Source: Azophilus sp965221465
GTDB lineage: Bacteria > Pseudomonadota > Gammaproteobacteria > Pseudomonadales > Azotimanducaceae
Direction: 5' to 3'
Length of the DNA: 64,000 nt
NCBI GenBank assembly: GCA_965221465.1
Contig: OZ244892.1
Span: forward strand, 1,922,001-1,986,000
The notes under the pieces are model-generated. The model was not told the DNA's origin and ran no database searches. It worked only from the letters and a program-made list of their open reading frames with translations. A program made the translations under genes and the position numbers. This document shows positions 52,321 through 62,238 of the stretch, piece after piece (position 1 is the stretch's first letter; the number at the start of each line of letters is the position of its first letter).

Positions 52321-53376
52321 TCAGCGAAAGCTCTCGTTGACCCGCTCGAGAGCTGCCGAGCCGGGGCACAGGTCGGCTTCGGTCAAGGCGTTGAGCGGCG
52401 CCTCCACGGTATCGAGAATGTCGTGGCAATCCGCCGCATCCGGGTCGACGTACAACAGCCCCGTCACCACCTCGCCCCGGTCCTGGCAGCGTTGCACGGT
52501 CTCCAGTGCACCCACGCGGTCATGCACGTCGTAGCCGTCGTCGAGTTTGTGCAGTCGAAGGATCGCACCGTCGGGCATTCGCACGTCCTCGGTGGCGCCG
52601 GGTTCGTAATCGGCCGTGATTTCCTCGCCGGGAGGGCAATAATCCGCATGGACGAAGGTGTCGCTGTGGCCGCGGACGTAGTCGAAGCTCTTGGTCGACC
52701 CGTTGTGATTGTTGAAGGCGACGCAGGGAGAGATCACATCCAGAAACGCCATCCCGTGATGCTTCAACCCGGCCTTGATCAGCGGCACGAGCTGTTTCTT
52801 GTCGCCCGAGAAACTGCGCGCCACGAAGCTGGCGCCGATCTGCAGGGCCATGCTCACGAGATCGATGGGCTCTTGCAGGTTGGGCACACCCTTCTTGCTG
52901 GTCGAACCGCGGTCGTTGGTGGCCGAGAACTGCCCCTTGGTCAGCCCATAGGTGCCGTTGTTGTCGACAATGTAGAGCATGTCGATCTGGCGGCGCACGA
53001 TGTGCGCAAACTGACCGAGCCCGATGGAGGCGCTGTCGCCGTCGCCCGAAACACCGATGCAGTACAGGTCGCGGTTGGCGAGGTTGGCGCCGGTGGCAAC
53101 GGAGGGCATGCGCCCGTGCACGGAGTTGAAGCCATGGGACTTGTCCAGGAAATAGCTCGGCGTCTTCGACGAGCAGCCGATGCCCGACATTTTCGCAAAG
53201 CGGTGCGGCGGCAGCGCCAGTTCCGCACAGGCCTGTACCACGGCAGCGCTGACCGAGTCGTGGCCGCAGCCTGCGCAGAGCGTCGACACCAGGCCCTCGT
53301 AGTCGCGACGGGTCAACCCCAGTTCGTTGACCGGCAGTTGCGGGTGGTGGATTCGCGGTTTGGCGACGAACGTCAC
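52321..53376 (-). CDS. korB: 2-oxoacid:ferredoxin oxidoreductase, beta subunit
   Basis: 351 residues, GTG start overlapping the alpha-subunit stop (GTGA). The TPP-binding motif GDGDSASIGLGQFAH...VDNNGTYGLTKGQ is present. Cys residues of the CAGCGHD and GIGCSS motifs are in place for the beta-subunit [4Fe-4S] cluster. With KorA it would oxidatively decarboxylate 2-oxoglutarate (or another 2-oxoacid) to acyl-CoA, reducing ferredoxin. It is the last gene in a coupled three-gene operon. Confidence 0.92.
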   Translation of the reverse strand: MTFVAKPRIHHPQLPVNELGLTRRDYEGLVSTLCAGCGHDSVSAAVVQACAELALPPHRFAKMSGIGCSSKTPSYFLDKSHGFNSVHGRMPSVATGANLANRDLYCIGVSGDGDSASIGLGQFAHIVRRQIDMLYIVDNNGTYGLTKGQFSATNDRGSTSKKGVPNLQEPIDLVSMALQIGASFVARSFSGDKKQLVPLIKAGLKHHGMAFLDVISPCVAFNNHNGSTKSFDYVRGHSDTFVHADYCPPGEEITADYEPGATEDVRMPDGAILRLHKLDDGYDVHDRVGALETVQRCQDRGEVVTGLLYVDPDAADCHDILDTVEAPLNALTEADLCPGSAALERVNESFR

Positions 53377-55196
53377 GATTGCACCTCGGCAAGCCTCGGC
53401 AGCTTGCGCGCCTCGAAGTGCGCCAGAACCTGGGCGTGGATTTCGTCTGCCGAAATCGAGAGGCCCGCGTAGTAGCGCACCGGCACGAGTTTCGCCGGGT
53501 CGAGGTCGCCTTCGTTGATCAATAGCGTGCGCATCTGCGCATCGCGATTCTGGTCGACGACGAACAGCAAGTCGTGGCCATGGATGAACTGGTAGACCTC
53601 CTCCCCGAACGGGAAACCGCGAATACGCATGCGGTCGAGCCCGATGCCGTCGGCCTGCAGCATGCCCAGCGCTTCGTCCATGGGCATGGCGCTGGTTCCG
53701 TAATAGACGATGCCGGCTTTTCGGCCGCTGTCCCGTATTTCCGCCGGGGGCATCAGCGTGGCGGCGGTGCCCCACTTTTGTTGCAGCCGGTCCATGTTGC
53801 GCTGGTAGGCGTCGGGATCTTCGGTGTACCTTGCGTACTCGTCCCGGGATGCGCCGCGGGTGAAGAACGCGCCCCGTTCGGGATGAGTGCCGGGCAGCGT
53901 GCGGTAACCGATGGCATCGCCGTCGACATCCAGATACCGGCCGAAATCCGGCAGCTGCTCGAGGTCTTCCGCGGACAGCACCTTGCCCCGGTCGTAACGG
54001 CGGTCGTCGTCCCAGGCCAACGGCTCGGACATGGCCGGATTCATGCCCAGTTCGAGATCGCTCAACACGACGATCGGCGTCTGCAGGCGGTCGGCGAGAT
54101 CCAGCGCATCCGCGGCGAAGTCGAAGCATTCCCCGGGATCCGACGGGAACAGCAGCGGGTGCCGGGTATCGCCGTGGGAGGCGTAAGCGGCGGCCAGCAG
54201 ATCCCCCTGCTGAGTGCGGGTGGGCATTCCCGTCGACGGACCGGCCCGCTGGATGTCGAACAGCACCGCCGGTATCTCGGCGAAATAGGCAAGGCCCAGG
54301 AATTCCGACATCAGGGAAACGCCGGGGCCGCTGGTCGCGGTGAACGCCCGGGCGCCGTTCCAGGCCGAACCGATGACCATACCGATTGCCGCCAACTCGT
54401 CTTCGGCCTGGATGACGGCGAATTTCCGCTTTCCGGTGGCCTTGTCGATGCGCAATCTCTCGGCGTGGCGTTCGAACGCTTCCGCCATCGAGGTGGACGG
54501 CGTAATCGGGTACCAGGCACAGACCGTCGCTCCGCCGTAGAGCGCCCCGAGGGCGGCTGCGGTGTTCCCCTCGATGAAGATCTTCTCCCCCACCTTGTCG
54601 CAGCGCCGCACCTGCAGCCCGATGGGTCCGTCCAGGTAGTCGAGGGCGTACTGCCGTCCGATCTCCAGCGCGCGGATATTCGGCTGGATCAGGTCGTCCT
54701 TGCCCTTGTACTGCGTGGCGACCATGCCGGTGATGACGTCGAATTCGATATTCAGCAGCGCCGACAGCGCGCCGAGATAGACGATGTTCTTGAACAGGCC
54801 CCGTTGCTTCAGATCCGTGAACTCGGGTTGCAGCAGCGCCGTTATCGGCATGCCGATCTCGTTGATGTCGGCACGCTCGAGGCCGGCAGCAAGCGGCTTG
54901 GTGTTGTCGTAGAAGAGATAGCCCCCGGGCCTGATGCTGTCGACGTCCTCGGCGTAGGTCTGGGCATTCATCGCCACCATGATGTCGACGCCCTCGCGTC
55001 TGCCGAGATGACCGGCTTCGCTGACCCGCACGTCGAACCAGGTGGGAAGGCCCTGGATGTTGGAGGGAAAGATGTTGCGTACTGCGACCGGAATGCCCAT
55101 GCGGAAGATCGCTTTCGCGAACATGCCGTTGGCGCTCGCCGAGCCGGACCCGTTGACGTTGGCGAAGCGAATGACGAAGTCGTTGTAGCTCACCAT
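53373..55196 (-). CDS. korA: 2-oxoacid:ferredoxin oxidoreductase, fused gamma-alpha subunit
   Basis: 607 residues. Residues 1-190 are the gamma domain (VRNIFPSNIQGLPTWFDVRVS, MVAMNAQTYAEDV). From about 205 the alpha (pyrimidine-binding) domain follows: GNTAAALGALYGGATVCAWYPITPSTSMAEAFE, VIQAEDELAAIGMVIGSAWNGARAFTATSGPG. The YPITPST motif is typical of KorA-like enzymes. It starts 1 bp after the stop of the FAD/ferredoxin gene and overlaps korB by 4 bp. Confidence 0.93.
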   Translation of the reverse strand: MVSYNDFVIRFANVNGSGSASANGMFAKAIFRMGIPVAVRNIFPSNIQGLPTWFDVRVSEAGHLGRREGVDIMVAMNAQTYAEDVDSIRPGGYLFYDNTKPLAAGLERADINEIGMPITALLQPEFTDLKQRGLFKNIVYLGALSALLNIEFDVITGMVATQYKGKDDLIQPNIRALEIGRQYALDYLDGPIGLQVRRCDKVGEKIFIEGNTAAALGALYGGATVCAWYPITPSTSMAEAFERHAERLRIDKATGKRKFAVIQAEDELAAIGMVIGSAWNGARAFTATSGPGVSLMSEFLGLAYFAEIPAVLFDIQRAGPSTGMPTRTQQGDLLAAAYASHGDTRHPLLFPSDPGECFDFAADALDLADRLQTPIVVLSDLELGMNPAMSEPLAWDDDRRYDRGKVLSAEDLEQLPDFGRYLDVDGDAIGYRTLPGTHPERGAFFTRGASRDEYARYTEDPDAYQRNMDRLQQKWGTAATLMPPAEIRDSGRKAGIVYYGTSAMPMDEALGMLQADGIGLDRMRIRGFPFGEEVYQFIHGHDLLFVVDQNRDAQMRTLLINEGDLDPAKLVPVRYYAGLSISADEIHAQVLAHFEARKLPRLAEVQS

Positions 55197-55197
55197 C

Positions 55198-56994
55198 TCA
55201 GCCGCCCGCCTCCGCGGCGCAAGACCCCAACTGGGGTATGTGTACCACCGAGCGCTGCATGTCCCAGGCGTTGGTGGGGCAACGTTCGGCGCAGAGCCCG
55301 CAGTGCAGGCACAGGTCTTCGTCCTTGACCATCACCCTGCCGGTGGGCAGCGAACCCGAAACGTACAGGTCCTGTTCGCTGTTCTGCGCGGGCGCCATCA
55401 GCCGTTGCCTCAGGTCTTCTTCCTCGCCGTTCTCGGTGAAGCTGATGCAGTCCATCGGGCAGATGTCGACGCAGGCATCGCATTCGATGCACAACCGGTC
55501 GGTGAACACCGTCTGCACATCGCAGTTCAGGCAACGCTGCGCCTCCCGGGCGCCGAGACGACGGTCGAAGCCGAGTTCGACCTCGATCTTGATGTTGGCC
55601 AGCGACTGCCTCTTGTCGGCATGGGGCACGAGGTAACGGGCGGACGGGTCGTGCTCGGCATCGTAGCTCCATTCGTGCAGGCCCATCTTGGTGCTGATCA
55701 GGTTGACCCCCTCCGGGGGACGATCGGCCTTCAGGTCCTTGCCCTGGCAGAACAGGTGGATGGAAATCGCCGCCTGATGGGCATGCGCCGATGCCCAGAT
55801 GATGTTTTCGGGCCCGAAGGCGCTGTCGCCGCCGAAGAAGACCTTGGGGTGGGTGGACTGCAGGGTGACCTCGTCGAGCAGCGGGCAATCCCACTTGTCG
55901 AACTGTATGCCGGCGTCGCGCTCGATCCAGGGGCAGTGGTTCTCCTGGCCGATTGCCATCAGAATCCTGTCTGCTTCGAGGAACACGTCCGGCTCGCCGC
56001 TCGGCACGTACTCGAGGCGGCCGTCCTCTCCCTGCACGGGCTTGACGCATCCGAACAGCACGCCCTTCAGCTTGCCGTTCTCGTGCACGAATTCCTTGGG
56101 CGGCCGGTTGTTGACGATCGGGATGCCCTCGCGCATGGCGTCTTCCTTCTCCCAGTCCGACGCCTTCATCACCTCGAATGCCGAGCGCACCACGACGGTG
56201 ACGTTCTCGGCGCCGAGCCGTTTCGATGTGCGGCAGCAGTCCATGGCCGTATTGCCGCCGCCCATGACGATGACCTTGCCCTCGATGCCGCTGGTATGCC
56301 CGAAGGCGACGCTCGAAAGCCAGTCGATGCCGATGTGGATGTGTTCGTCGACTTCCGCCCGCCCCGGCAGATCGAGGTCGCGCCCGCGCGGCGCGCCGGT
56401 GCCGACGAAATAGGCATCGAAGTCCATCGCCAGCATGTCTTTCATGCTGGTGATCTCGTGGCCGAAGTGGCATTCGACGCCCATGTCCAGAATGAGGTCG
56501 ACTTCCTCTTCGAGCACGTCTGCCGGCAGCCGGAACGCAGGAATCTGGCTGCGCATCATGCCGCCGCCTGCCGGGTCCTTCTCGAACATGTGCACTTCGT
56601 ACCCCAGCGGCAGCAGGTCACGCGCAACCGCCAGGGACGCGGGGCCGGAACCGAGCAGGGCAATGCGCTTGCCGTTCTTGCGCGTCGGCACCCGCGGCAT
56701 GTAGGGGGCGATATCCCCCTTGTGATCCGCCGCCACCCGTTTCAGCCGGCAGATGGCGACCGGTTTCTCCTCGGTGCGCACGCGCCGGCAGGCGGGTTCG
56801 CAGGGCCGGTCGCAGGTGCGCCCGAGTATCCCCGGGAACACGTTGCTGTCCCAGTTGAGCATGTAGGCTTCGGTGTACCGCTCCTGGGCGATCAGGCGGA
56901 TGTACTCCGGCACGGGCGTGTGCGCGGGACAGGCCCACTGGCAGTCGACCACCTTGTGAAAATAGTTCGGATTGAGGATGTCGGTCGGTTTCAT
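55198..56994 (-). CDS. GltD-like FAD oxidoreductase with two C-terminal 4Fe-4S clusters
   Basis: 598 residues. The N-terminal Fe-S region CQWACPAHTPV...GRTCDRPCEPACRR, then FAD motif IALLGSGPASLAVARDL and NAD(P) motif VIVMGGGNTAMDCCRTSKRLG, belong to the glutamate synthase small-subunit family. The C-terminus has two ferredoxin clusters: CIECDACVDICPMDC and CLHCGLCAERCP. It probably links NAD(P)H to the ferredoxin-type electrons of the KorAB enzyme encoded directly downstream, letting a ferredoxin-dependent 2-oxoacid oxidoreductase work in an aerobe; bifurcation is possible but unproven. Confidence 0.92.
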   Translation of the reverse strand: MKPTDILNPNYFHKVVDCQWACPAHTPVPEYIRLIAQERYTEAYMLNWDSNVFPGILGRTCDRPCEPACRRVRTEEKPVAICRLKRVAADHKGDIAPYMPRVPTRKNGKRIALLGSGPASLAVARDLLPLGYEVHMFEKDPAGGGMMRSQIPAFRLPADVLEEEVDLILDMGVECHFGHEITSMKDMLAMDFDAYFVGTGAPRGRDLDLPGRAEVDEHIHIGIDWLSSVAFGHTSGIEGKVIVMGGGNTAMDCCRTSKRLGAENVTVVVRSAFEVMKASDWEKEDAMREGIPIVNNRPPKEFVHENGKLKGVLFGCVKPVQGEDGRLEYVPSGEPDVFLEADRILMAIGQENHCPWIERDAGIQFDKWDCPLLDEVTLQSTHPKVFFGGDSAFGPENIIWASAHAHQAAISIHLFCQGKDLKADRPPEGVNLISTKMGLHEWSYDAEHDPSARYLVPHADKRQSLANIKIEVELGFDRRLGAREAQRCLNCDVQTVFTDRLCIECDACVDICPMDCISFTENGEEEDLRQRLMAPAQNSEQDLYVSGSLPTGRVMVKDEDLCLHCGLCAERCPTNAWDMQRSVVHIPQLGSCAAEAGG

Positions 56995-57474
56995 GACGGC
57001 TTCGGCCCGACGTGCCCGCGCGGGGAATTCGGCCCGCTGCCGGCGGCACTGGTTCGCTGACGCATTCGCGGGCGGAACTTTACCGGGTTGCCGCCCGTTT
57101 AGGAAGCGATATCACTACGCAACCCCTTGATTTGCCAGCCTCGCACGAAGTCCCGAACCCGGTGTGAGCCACACCGGCCCGTCAACGAATGCAGCGCGGT
57201 CGGCAAGCGCGGCAAAAGCTCGGGGTGGTGCGGGATGACGCGCGCTCGAGGCGTGCTCCACGGGGGATGCTGCACGCGGAGGGAGCACGCCCTGTGATTG
57301 CGATTCCGCTGGCAGCCGCGGTAGTTCATTCATGAACGGGTCCGGTTAGAATACGCTGCTCGCCTGGGCCGTCCGTTCGCGGGCCGAGTATTCGAATGAG
57401 TCAGCATTGCACCCGTTCATCACCTTCCATTCGGGTTGCCCAGGCACCCCGTTAGCGCGGCGTTGCACTCCACC
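56995..57474. other. 480-bp divergent intergenic region upstream of mfd
   Basis: No gene supported. It should hold promoters for the Kor operon (minus) and mfd (plus). A TAGAAT lies at 57347-57352. The inner part (57110-57330) is GC-rich with short dyads and small open frames on the minus strand that resemble nothing recognised. Confidence 0.5.
57347..57352 (+). promoter_or_regulatory. Candidate -10 box upstream of mfd
   Basis: TAGAAT in GGTTAGAATACGCTGC, about 120 bp before the ATG at 57475. The -35 region is not clear. Confidence 0.35.
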
Positions 57475-60400
57475 ATGCCTGCCTGCGATGTCGAACAGCT
57501 GCCCACCGAAGCCGGCCGGCGGCTGAGCTGGGACAACGTCTTCGGCGCCGCGGGCGGCTATCTGGCCGCCGGCGCTTCCGCCGCCCACGACGGCCTGGTG
57601 CTGGTAATCGCCAACGATGCCGAGGATGCCGTTCGCTGGCAGAACGAAATCGCTTTCTTCTCCGGCGCCGAGGCAGGCCGGGTCGTCCTCTTTCCGGATT
57701 GGGAGACGCTGCCCTACGATGTCTTCTCCCCTCACCCCGACATCGTTTCCGAACGGCTGGCGACGCTGCGTACACTCGGGCGAATGGGCCGGGGCGTGCT
57801 GGTCGCCTCCGTTACGGCGCTGATGCAACGGCTGGCGCCGCCGGAATTCGTGGCGGCGCACTCGTTCGTCCTCGCCGCCGGGGACCGCTTCGATCCGTTG
57901 CGCGAACGCGTCAAGCTCGAAGCCGCCGGCTACGTCGCGGTAGAGACCGTCGAAAACCGGGGCGAGTTCGCCGTTCGCGGCTCGCTCATGGACATCTTTC
58001 CGGCCGGCGCGCCCAACCCCATCCGCATCGACCTGATGGACGACGAGATCGAGTCGCTGCGCCTGTTCGACCCCGAATCCCAGCGCACCGTCGAGCGCGT
58101 CCCAAGCATCAGGATGCTGCCGGCCAAGGAATTTCCACTGGACGATGCGGGCATATCCCGTTTCCGCAATCGCTGGCACGAGACATTCGATGTGGACGTG
58201 CGCGCCTGCAGCGTCTACCGGGACGTTTCCGCCGGCATGCCCCCCGGCGGTGTCGAATACTACCTGCCACTCTTCTTCGACGGCCTGGCCACCCTGTTCG
58301 ACTACCTGCCCGCCAATACGCTGGTGCTGCACCGAAACGACATCGGCGATGCAGCCGACCGATTCCGGGCCGACATCGAAAACCGGTACGAAAGCCTCGC
58401 CTACGACATCGAACGCCCCATCCTGCCGCCGGACAGCCTCTATCTGACCGCGCAACGACTGCACGAGCGCCTGCGGGAGCATCCCCGCGTGGCCCTGGGC
58501 GAGAAGACCAGGGCGAACGCACGCCGCCGCTCGAAGATGCTCCCCGACCTGCGCGCCAATGCGCGGCTCAGGGAACCGGCCAGAGCGCTCAACGACTTCA
58601 TCGCCGCCAACCGTTCCGAACGATTCCTGTTTACCGCCGAAAGCGCCGGCCGCCGCGAGGTGCTCGACGACTTTCTGGCCCGGGCCGGCATTCGCGCCGA
58701 AGGGTTCCATGCACTGGCGGAATTCCAGGCGAGCACTGCCCCTTTCGGCATCGTCACCGCACCCTTGACCCGAGGGCTCTGGGCCGACGGACTGGTCGTC
58801 GTTACCGAGAGCCAGATTCTCGGCCATCGACCGACCGGCGAACGGGTCAGCGGCGCCCGGGCCATCGACCCGGACCAGATCGTCCGCGATCTCTCGGAAC
58901 TCTCCACCGGGGCGCCCGTCGTCCACATCGAGCACGGCGTCGGCCGTTACGTGGGCCTCATGACACTCGGCGTCGACGGCTACGCGAGCGAGTTCCTGAC
59001 GCTGGAATACGCGGGCGGCGACAAGCTGTACGTGCCGGTCACCTCCCTGCACCTGATCACGCGCTACGCCGGCGCCGTCGATGACGCTGCACCGCTGCAC
59101 CGGCTCGGAACCGACCAGTGGGAGAAGGCAAAGCGGCGCGCCGCGGTCAAGGCCGTCGACGTGGCCGCCGAACTGCTGGACATCCACGCCCGGCGGGCTG
59201 CCAGACAGTCGCTTCCCCTCGAGTTCGACCGGGCCGAATACGAGGTGTTCGCGCGCCGGTTTCCCTTCGAATTGACGCCGGACCAGGCTCGGGCCATCGA
59301 TGCCGTCATCGACGATCTCAGCGCCGCCAGGGCCACCGACCGGCTGGTTTGCGGAGATGTCGGCTTCGGCAAGACGGAGGTGGCCATGCGCGCCGCGTTC
59401 GCGACCGTGCTTGCCGGCAAGCAGGTCGTGGTGCTGGCGCCGACGACGCTGCTCGTGCAGCAACATCTCGAAACCTTCAACGACCGTTTCGCCGACTGGC
59501 CGGTGCAGATCGAAGCCGTCTCCCGGTTGCGCACCGACCGCGAGACCGCCGCCATTCGCAACCGCATGGAGGCCGGTCACATCGACATCCTGATCGGCAC
59601 CCACAAGCTGCTCGGGCCGTCGTTCCGATTCGACGATCTCGGTCTCGTCGTCATCGACGAGGAACACCGTTTCGGCGTTCGCCAGAAGGAACGGCTGCGG
59701 AAACTGCGCGCCGAGGTAGACGTCGTCACCCTCACCGCGACGCCGATTCCCCGTACACTGAACATGGCCATGAGCGGCATCCGCGATCTCTCCATCATTG
59801 CCACACCGCCGGCCCGGCGCCTGTCGATCAAGACGTTCGTCCAGGAGAAGCGCAAGCACATCGTCCGCGAAGCCATCAACCGGGAACTGATGCGCGGCGG
59901 GCAGGTGTTCTACGTGCACAACGAGGTCCGCAGCATCGAACGGGCGGCGGACGAGGTATCGGCCCTGGCGCCGTCCGCCCGGGTCGGAATCGGCCACGGG
60001 CAGATGCCGAAACGCGCCCTGGAGCAGGTGATGAAAGACTTTCACCAGCGTCAGCTGAACGTGCTGGTCTGCTCCACCATCATCGAGAACGGCATCGACA
60101 TTCCCAACGCCAACACCATCGTCATCGACCGCGCCGACAAGTTCGGGCTGGCCCAGCTGCACCAGTTGCGCGGCCGGGTCGGCCGTTCGCACCGGCAGGC
60201 CTACGCCTATCTGCTGACCCCCGACCCGAGCGCAATAACCGCAGACTCGGTGAAGCGCCTGGAAGCGGTGCAGGCGGCCGGCGACCTCGGCGTCGGCTTC
60301 GCGCTGGCGAGCCGCGATCTGGAAATCCGTGGCGCCGGCGAGTTGCTCGGCGAAGAACAGTCCGGCCAGATCGAGTCCATCGGTTTCTCGCTGTACATGG

Positions 60401-60945
60401 ACCTGCTGCGCCGCGCGGTCAGCGCCATTCAGGCCGGCCGGACGCCGAACCTGGACGCGCCGCTCGAGCCCGTCAACCAGGAGGTGAACCTGCACTGCTC
60501 CACCCTGATCCCCGAAGACTACCTGCCGGACGTGCACACGCGGCTCTTGATGTACAAGCGCATCGCCAATGCGGCCAGTTCCGCCGATCTCGAAGCCGTG
60601 CAGGTGGAAACGATCGATCGATTCGGGCTACTGCCCGTGCCGCTGAAGCAACTCTTCCGGGTGACCGGGCTGCGGCTGCGGCTCGGCCCTCTCGGGGTCG
60701 AGAAATTCGAGCTCGGCGAACGCGGCGGCCTGGTCAAGGCAGGCAACGCCTCCACCATCGACCCCAGGGACATCGTCTCCCTGGTGCAACGGGAACCCGC
60801 CACCTACCGGCTCGGCAGCGATTCGCAACTTCGTATCCTGAAGGCACTTCCGGATCTCGAGGAGCGGTTCGTTTTCGCCGAGCAACTGATCGACCGGCTC
60901 ACCCCCGGGGAATCCTATTCCGGCCACCTCGCGGCGGGCGGATAA
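57475..60945 (+). CDS. mfd: Transcription-repair coupling factor Mfd
   Basis: 1156 residues, standard length. The N-terminal UvrB-like module is followed by the RNA polymerase interaction domain (VVHIEHGVGRYVGLMTL near 480) and a superfamily II helicase core: CGDVGFGKTEVAMRAAF (motif I), VIDEEHRFGVRQKE (motif II), LTATPIPRTLNMA (motif III), and GRVGRSHRQAYAYLL (motif VI). The C-terminal TRCF domain follows. Mfd removes stalled RNA polymerase and recruits UvrA. ATG 57475 is preferred; an in-frame TTG at 57436 adds 13 residues. Confidence 0.98.
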   Translation: MPACDVEQLPTEAGRRLSWDNVFGAAGGYLAAGASAAHDGLVLVIANDAEDAVRWQNEIAFFSGAEAGRVVLFPDWETLPYDVFSPHPDIVSERLATLRTLGRMGRGVLVASVTALMQRLAPPEFVAAHSFVLAAGDRFDPLRERVKLEAAGYVAVETVENRGEFAVRGSLMDIFPAGAPNPIRIDLMDDEIESLRLFDPESQRTVERVPSIRMLPAKEFPLDDAGISRFRNRWHETFDVDVRACSVYRDVSAGMPPGGVEYYLPLFFDGLATLFDYLPANTLVLHRNDIGDAADRFRADIENRYESLAYDIERPILPPDSLYLTAQRLHERLREHPRVALGEKTRANARRRSKMLPDLRANARLREPARALNDFIAANRSERFLFTAESAGRREVLDDFLARAGIRAEGFHALAEFQASTAPFGIVTAPLTRGLWADGLVVVTESQILGHRPTGERVSGARAIDPDQIVRDLSELSTGAPVVHIEHGVGRYVGLMTLGVDGYASEFLTLEYAGGDKLYVPVTSLHLITRYAGAVDDAAPLHRLGTDQWEKAKRRAAVKAVDVAAELLDIHARRAARQSLPLEFDRAEYEVFARRFPFELTPDQARAIDAVIDDLSAARATDRLVCGDVGFGKTEVAMRAAFATVLAGKQVVVLAPTTLLVQQHLETFNDRFADWPVQIEAVSRLRTDRETAAIRNRMEAGHIDILIGTHKLLGPSFRFDDLGLVVIDEEHRFGVRQKERLRKLRAEVDVVTLTATPIPRTLNMAMSGIRDLSIIATPPARRLSIKTFVQEKRKHIVREAINRELMRGGQVFYVHNEVRSIERAADEVSALAPSARVGIGHGQMPKRALEQVMKDFHQRQLNVLVCSTIIENGIDIPNANTIVIDRADKFGLAQLHQLRGRVGRSHRQAYAYLLTPDPSAITADSVKRLEAVQAAGDLGVGFALASRDLEIRGAGELLGEEQSGQIESIGFSLYMDLLRRAVSAIQAGRTPNLDAPLEPVNQEVNLHCSTLIPEDYLPDVHTRLLMYKRIANAASSADLEAVQVETIDRFGLLPVPLKQLFRVTGLRLRLGPLGVEKFELGERGGLVKAGNASTIDPRDIVSLVQREPATYRLGSDSQLRILKALPDLEERFVFAEQLIDRLTPGESYSGHLAAGG

Positions 60946-61011
60946 GGAACCACCGTACCGGCGCCAGTGCTCCTCCCGACCGACAAATCCGAAGCACGAA
61001 ACCGCATACGC

Positions 61012-62238
61012 ATGGGGGCCGCATCCGTTTTTCGCGCGATCGCCGGTGTGTTGGCCGGGTTCGCCCTCGGGTTGCCGCCGGCGGCCGCGAACCCGGTCGA
61101 TGACCTGATCGAAGGCTGGTACGCCGTCGAAGCAATCGTCTTCCAGCGCACGGACGCCTCGGCGTCCGACACCCCGGAGCAACTGGTCGAGATGGCCCCG
61201 CGAAGCGCGCCCTCCGCAATCCGGTCCTTCGATAACGAATCGGATGAATCGGCTTACGACCTCGATCCCCTTGCCCTGGCAACACTCGAATTCGCCACCC
61301 TGTCCTACGACTGCGCCGCTGCCGGAGGCGTCCAACCCTATCGGCCGACCGGCGTTCCCGCGCGGTATCGGCCCGAATTCCCGAACAGCGGCGCGCGCCC
61401 CGGAGACCCGATTGTCGCCATGCAGCCCGAAGCGTGGAGCACAGTCTCCGGCAGCAGTGAAACGCCTGTTTCCGGGCCGCCCCCGGAGGGGGTTTCGATT
61501 GACGATTGCATGACGCGAGCCCCGGGGATCCGAGGCCCTGCCGGCCCAGGGTCGAACCCAGGTCGCCGCGATGCTCCCGGCCGCGGTGGCGCGCGCAGCG
61601 AGTTCTGCGCGCTGGACATTCCTTTGGCGCCCGATCCGTCGCTGCCGTTTTGCCGATTGGCACCGGGCATGCCGCCGCCACCTGTCGAGCCGATACTGGA
61701 ACCGCACCCGCTGCTCGACTGGTTGAGCGCATCGCGCCGCTTCGAATCCGCGCTCGAGGGCCGCAGTTATCGAGCGGGCACCGATGGCGCCATGCTGCGC
61801 CGGGAGGCCAACCGGATTCGCAATTCCGCCGACCTTCGCCTGCTCTGGCACGGGCGCTGGATTCAGCCGGTACCGCCCCGAAACCTGCCCGAGCCGCTGT
61901 TAGTCCAGGCGGGCCGCCAGGCTGACGGCGTCCATGAACTGGAGGGCGCCTTCGCCGTTACTCTGGGCCGCTATCTTCACTTTCATGCCCGCCTCTGGTG
62001 GACCGGCGCTCCCGTCGCAGTGGCCGTTCATACCGGAAACCCGGATACCGTGCCGCAACCGCCGCCGGAGAAGAATGCGCACATGGTGCTGGACGAAAAC
62101 CGCGTGATGCGCAGCGGCACCCTGCACTACCTGGACCATCCGGTTCTCGGCGTGCTCGTCCGGGCCGACGCGGTGGAACCACCCACCTGGCTGTTAGATG
62201 CCCTGGCTGCTCTCGAAGCCGCAGAAGGCGGAAATTAG
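61012..62238 (+). CDS. csiV: CsiV-like protein
   Basis: 408 residues with a signal peptide (about 1-27, ending AAANP). WYAVEAIVFQRTDA is the typical CsiV start, and the C-terminal RYLHFHARLWW...YLDHPVLGVLVRAD region is conserved in the family. CsiV is a gammaproteobacterial peptidoglycan-binding protein often encoded next to mfd. A Pro/Gly/Arg-rich low-complexity stretch (about residues 165-200) interrupts the middle. The last 45 bp overlap the convergent phosphorylase gene. Confidence 0.85.
   Translation: MGAASVFRAIAGVLAGFALGLPPAAANPVDDLIEGWYAVEAIVFQRTDASASDTPEQLVEMAPRSAPSAIRSFDNESDESAYDLDPLALATLEFATLSYDCAAAGGVQPYRPTGVPARYRPEFPNSGARPGDPIVAMQPEAWSTVSGSSETPVSGPPPEGVSIDDCMTRAPGIRGPAGPGSNPGRRDAPGRGGARSEFCALDIPLAPDPSLPFCRLAPGMPPPPVEPILEPHPLLDWLSASRRFESALEGRSYRAGTDGAMLRREANRIRNSADLRLLWHGRWIQPVPPRNLPEPLLVQAGRQADGVHELEGAFAVTLGRYLHFHARLWWTGAPVAVAVHTGNPDTVPQPPPEKNAHMVLDENRVMRSGTLHYLDHPVLGVLVRADAVEPPTWLLDALAALEAAEGGN

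Noticed and set aside
57346..60537. Open reading frame of 1063 codons antisense to mfd
   Set aside because: It mirrors mfd codons in a GC-rich gene, has no recognisable domain, and mfd on the other strand is unmistakable.
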